Origin: Clostridiales bacterium CHKCI001
GTDB taxonomy: Bacteria > Bacillota > Clostridia > Lachnospirales > Lachnospiraceae
NCBI GenBank assembly: GCA_900045905.1
Contig: FCNS01000004.1
Location: 124,001-188,000 of the forward strand
Length of the DNA: 64,000 nucleotides
Direction: 5' to 3'
Part shown: piece after piece, positions 62,232 through 64,000 of the stretch
How the letters are laid out: each line of letters opens with the position of its first letter
Numbering within the stretch: the first letter of the stretch is position 1
Program-made: the position numbers and the translations under genes
Notes under the pieces: generated by a model
Told to the model about the DNA's origin: nothing
The model's input: the letters and a program-made list of their open reading frames with translations, nothing else
Databases searched by the model: none

Positions 62232-62603
62232 TCAACCCTCCAAAATCAATTCAAATAGACTTCTTATATCTTCATCGCTGATTCCACAACGTCTGCCTTT
62301 TTGTATCGCCTGTTCTAAATCTGCTTCTAGTTCTTTTTTTTGTTCTTCTAATAGAAGTTCCTTATTCGTAGCCGCTACATACGTCCCTTTACCGTGAACT
62401 GTTATTACAAACCCTTCACTTTCCAAGCTATCGTACGCTTTTTTAACTGTTAGAGCACTTATTTTTAATTCTTTTGATAAAGTACGAACAGATGGAAGAT
62501 TATCATTTTCCTTTAACTCCCCATTACGAATGAGCAATTTAATCTGATCTACAATCTGCTCATAGATAGGAACCATCAAGGAAGTATTAATTATAATTTT
62601 CAT
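62232..62603 (-). CDS. GntR-family regulator (YtrA type)
   Basis: The protein has 123 residues. The GntR winged helix (IYEQIVDQIKLLIRNGELKENDNLPSVRTLSKELKISALTVKKAYDSLESEGFV in pieces, about 13-66) is followed by a short helical C-terminus without a ligand-binding domain, typical of YtrA-type repressors that control the ABC operon in which they lie. AAGGAGGGAGG precedes the ATG. The promoter lies 32-60 bp upstream, with AGTGTT repeats at 62663-62678 that may be its operator. Confidence 0.92.
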   Translation of the reverse strand: MKIIINTSLMVPIYEQIVDQIKLLIRNGELKENDNLPSVRTLSKELKISALTVKKAYDSLESEGFVITVHGKGTYVAATNKELLLEEQKKELEADLEQAIQKGRRCGISDEDIRSLFELILEG

Positions 62604-62634
62604 TTTCTGTATCCTCCCTCCTTATCTTGATAAC

Positions 62635-62663
62635 AGTATATAACAGAGTAAAACTGTTGTCAA
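62635..62663 (-). promoter_or_regulatory. Promoter of the gntR-ABC operon
   Basis: On the minus strand TTGACA (62658-62663), exactly 17 bp, TATACT (62635-62640). The flanking AGTGTT-at-ATAGTGTT (near 62663-62678) and an AACAGT / ACTGTT dyad within 62632-62658 could be GntR sites. Confidence 0.75.
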
Positions 62664-62678
62664 GTGTTATATAGTGTT

Positions 62679-62851
62679 TATTTACTATAAAAAATGTCGT
62701 CAATGACCAAACAGGCAGGGGATTTATACCTTGTACTGGATGGACATTCGACGTCCTAACCTGTATGAGCAAGTAAGGCATTTACCTAGATTGCGAATAC
62801 GAGCTGCGATGTCGAGAGTGCACAACACGAAGACATCGGCTTTTATATCAT
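62679..62851 (-). repeat. Dispersed repeat of about 165 bp, copy 2
   Basis: This is the reverse complement partner of 5308-5472. On the minus strand it starts ATGATATAAAAGCC, holds CGATGTC / GACATCG, and ends with TCATTGACGACA and a T-rich tail. The middle (AGCTCGTATTCGC region) differs most. It lies upstream of the gntR promoter. Confidence 0.85.
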
Positions 62852-62900
62852 AATTGTGCACATAAGAACTTCATAATGTAAACGTTTCTTTTCATTCAAA

Positions 62901-62936
62901 AAAAGCGTGCAAATCCATTCAGACATGCACGCTTTT
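62901..62936 (-). terminator. Terminator after the YbaK/EbsC gene
   Basis: AAAAGCGTGCA and TGCACGCTTTT form a perfect 11-bp stem about 75 bp after the stop at 63011. Confidence 0.85.
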
Positions 62937-63010
62937 AATCATCTACAATAAATTTTCCCAGTTAGACTTTTCAAAAGATATGATTCTTATTCACTTTATA
63001 ATCAAGTATA

Positions 63011-63475
63011 TTAGCTTTTGCAAACATCTATCCAATCGGTAAAATTAGAATATGCTGCTAGTTCTTCAGGAGATAAATCTACAGCACTATGTCCATTACC
63101 AGCTGCTGGATAAATTCTCTGAAATCGTTTTAAGGATACATCAAGATAAACTGTTACATCAGGCTTCACAGCAAATGGACACACGCCTCCTGGTGCATGT
63201 CCAATATAAGTTTCTACTTGATCCCATGGTATCATTTTCGCTTTTTGATGAAATACTCCCTTAAATTTTTTATTATCTACCTTTGTATCTCCTGCTGTAA
63301 CGATAAGGATTGGTTTATCATCCACCAAAAAAGACATTGTCTTTGCGATTTGACATGGCTGGCAGCCAATTGCCTCTGCCGCCTCTTCTACTGTAGCACT
63401 AGACTTTCTAAGATCCATAACTCTTTGTCCCATACCAATATGTTCAAAATATTGTTTTACATTTTCATATGACAT
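63011..63475 (-). CDS. YbaK/EbsC-family aminoacyl-tRNA deacylase
   Basis: The protein has 154 residues. It shows the YbaK-type pattern: RKSSATVEEAAEAIGCQPCQIAKTMSF, VTAGDTKVDNKKF with the Lys of the active site, GHAPGGVCPFAV and a DVSLKRFQRIYPAAGN end. Family members clear misacylated tRNA-Pro (Cys or Ala) or similar tRNAs. GAGGGC lies about 7 bases before the ATG, a moderate site. It stands alone between repeat copy 2 and the AraC gene. Confidence 0.9.
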   Translation of the reverse strand: MSYENVKQYFEHIGMGQRVMDLRKSSATVEEAAEAIGCQPCQIAKTMSFLVDDKPILIVTAGDTKVDNKKFKGVFHQKAKMIPWDQVETYIGHAPGGVCPFAVKPDVTVYLDVSLKRFQRIYPAAGNGHSAVDLSPEELAAYSNFTDWIDVCKS

Positions 63476-63660
63476 TGTATCGCCCTCTTGTTTTTTATTT
63501 TAGTATACACGATGAGTGGAGAAAAATAAATCACAAACACTACTATTCCATTTGTTTTATTTTGTATTCCATCTTTACATTATTCTTATACTATATTAAA
63601 ATTAAAATAACTTTTTTACTGATATCTTATTTCAATATGTAAAAGGAGGTATAATCAGCC

Positions 63661-64000
63661 GTGAAAGCAAAACCAGTAATGGAACATAAAACGAGTTCTG
63701 AGGAATTGCATCTTATTTCCTGCGGATACGAAGAATGCAACTCCATTCATTCTTATGGTCCTGCTGTTCGTCGTTATTATACCCTCCATTTCATCCTAAG
63801 TGGTCAGGGAGATTATTATATTAATAATAAACATTATGTCTTAAATGCAAATCAATGTTTTTTAATTCCTCCAGATATTTTAACTTTATATAAAGCCGAT
63901 ACACAATGTCCCTGGACCTATGTATGGGTCTGTTTTAATGGAAGACTCGCTCGTCCATTTTTAGACCACTGCCATATGACATTAGAATCCCCAATTCACT
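63661..64000 (+). CDS. AraC-family regulator, N-terminal part (cut by window end)
   Basis: The frame starts with GTG at 63661 and AAAGGAGGT 10 bases upstream, and runs open to the window end (113 codons). It reads HTSSEELHLISCGYEECN-like sequence, then YTLHFILSGQGDYYINNKHY, ANQCFLIPPD and a WTYVWVCFNG turn. This is the cupin/sensor half of AraC-family sugar-response regulators. The DNA-binding half would be beyond the window. Confidence 0.85.
   Translation, partial: MKAKPVMEHKTSSEELHLISCGYEECNSIHSYGPAVRRYYTLHFILSGQGDYYINNKHYVLNANQCFLIPPDILTLYKADTQCPWTYVWVCFNGRLARPFLDHCHMTLESPIH

Overview
The window is low-GC DNA whose gene content suggests an anaerobic, Gram-positive clostridial gut bacterium, most likely a Lachnospiraceae member. 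The basis is the combination of desulfoferrodoxin, an FabV-type enoyl reductase, a ProX-like editing protein, YerC/YecD, DUF1836, a WXG100/EssC secretion locus and strong AGGAGG ribosome sites. The species cannot be named from the sequence. No rRNA, tRNA or CRISPR array was seen.

Layout. 0-6 kb: a small acidic membrane protein, the helicase pcrA, and an SPFH/zinc-ribbon protein with PspA (envelope stress), separated by small structured repeats. 5.7-13.9 kb: DUF1836 converging on a probable lepA-hemW-dam-PHP-yerC operon, then ackA and a membrane-anchored amidase. 14.2-23.1 kb: a CsbB/GtrB-like lipid-linked sugar transferase with its YfhO partner, argH, glycogen phosphorylase and an AraC regulator. 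23.9-43.1 kb: the most unusual region, a 19-kb minus-strand type VII-like secretion locus. 43.2-50 kb: a heterodimeric ABC exporter, glycyl-tRNA synthetase and a lipoprotein. 50.2-53.7 kb: a TnpB/IS605 right-end remnant, a citrate synthase gene broken by one in-frame stop, two MarR-type regulators and CarD. 54-64 kb: fabV, amtB-glnK, desulfoferrodoxin, an EEP-family phosphohydrolase, VanZ, two tRNA-editing-type proteins, a GntR-ABC operon and the start of an AraC regulator.

The type VII-like locus reads, in transcription order: a Ser/Thr kinase with a leucine-rich-repeat ectodomain; a membrane-anchored helical protein with an NPCBM-like end; an EssC/FtsK ATPase with an N-terminal FHA-like region; a YukD-like ubiquitin fold; three divergent WXG100-like proteins; a DUF4176 protein; a 300-residue helical candidate substrate; then five proteins that share one architecture. 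Each of these five has a cytoplasmic zinc ribbon, one membrane helix, an acidic stalk, and a different outside domain: two large beta-rich repeat proteins, a trigger-factor-like foldase, a C-type lectin domain and a BspA-like LRR. Two of the five share a nearly identical zinc-ribbon/membrane/stalk module of about 470 bp joined to unrelated ectodomains, and a decayed fragment of another member lies between them. This looks like a modular, recombining surface-protein cassette attached to a kinase/FHA-controlled secretion system. EsaA, EssA and EssB homologues are not recognisable in the window.

Other notable points are a dispersed repeat of about 165 bp present twice in opposite orientation 57 kb apart, a 120-bp multi-hairpin element with 9-bp terminal inverted repeats, a promoter followed by a terminator-like hairpin in the amtB leader, a perfect 34-bp palindrome holding two convergent stop codons, and a perfect 16-bp operator-like palindrome between desulfoferrodoxin and the EEP gene.
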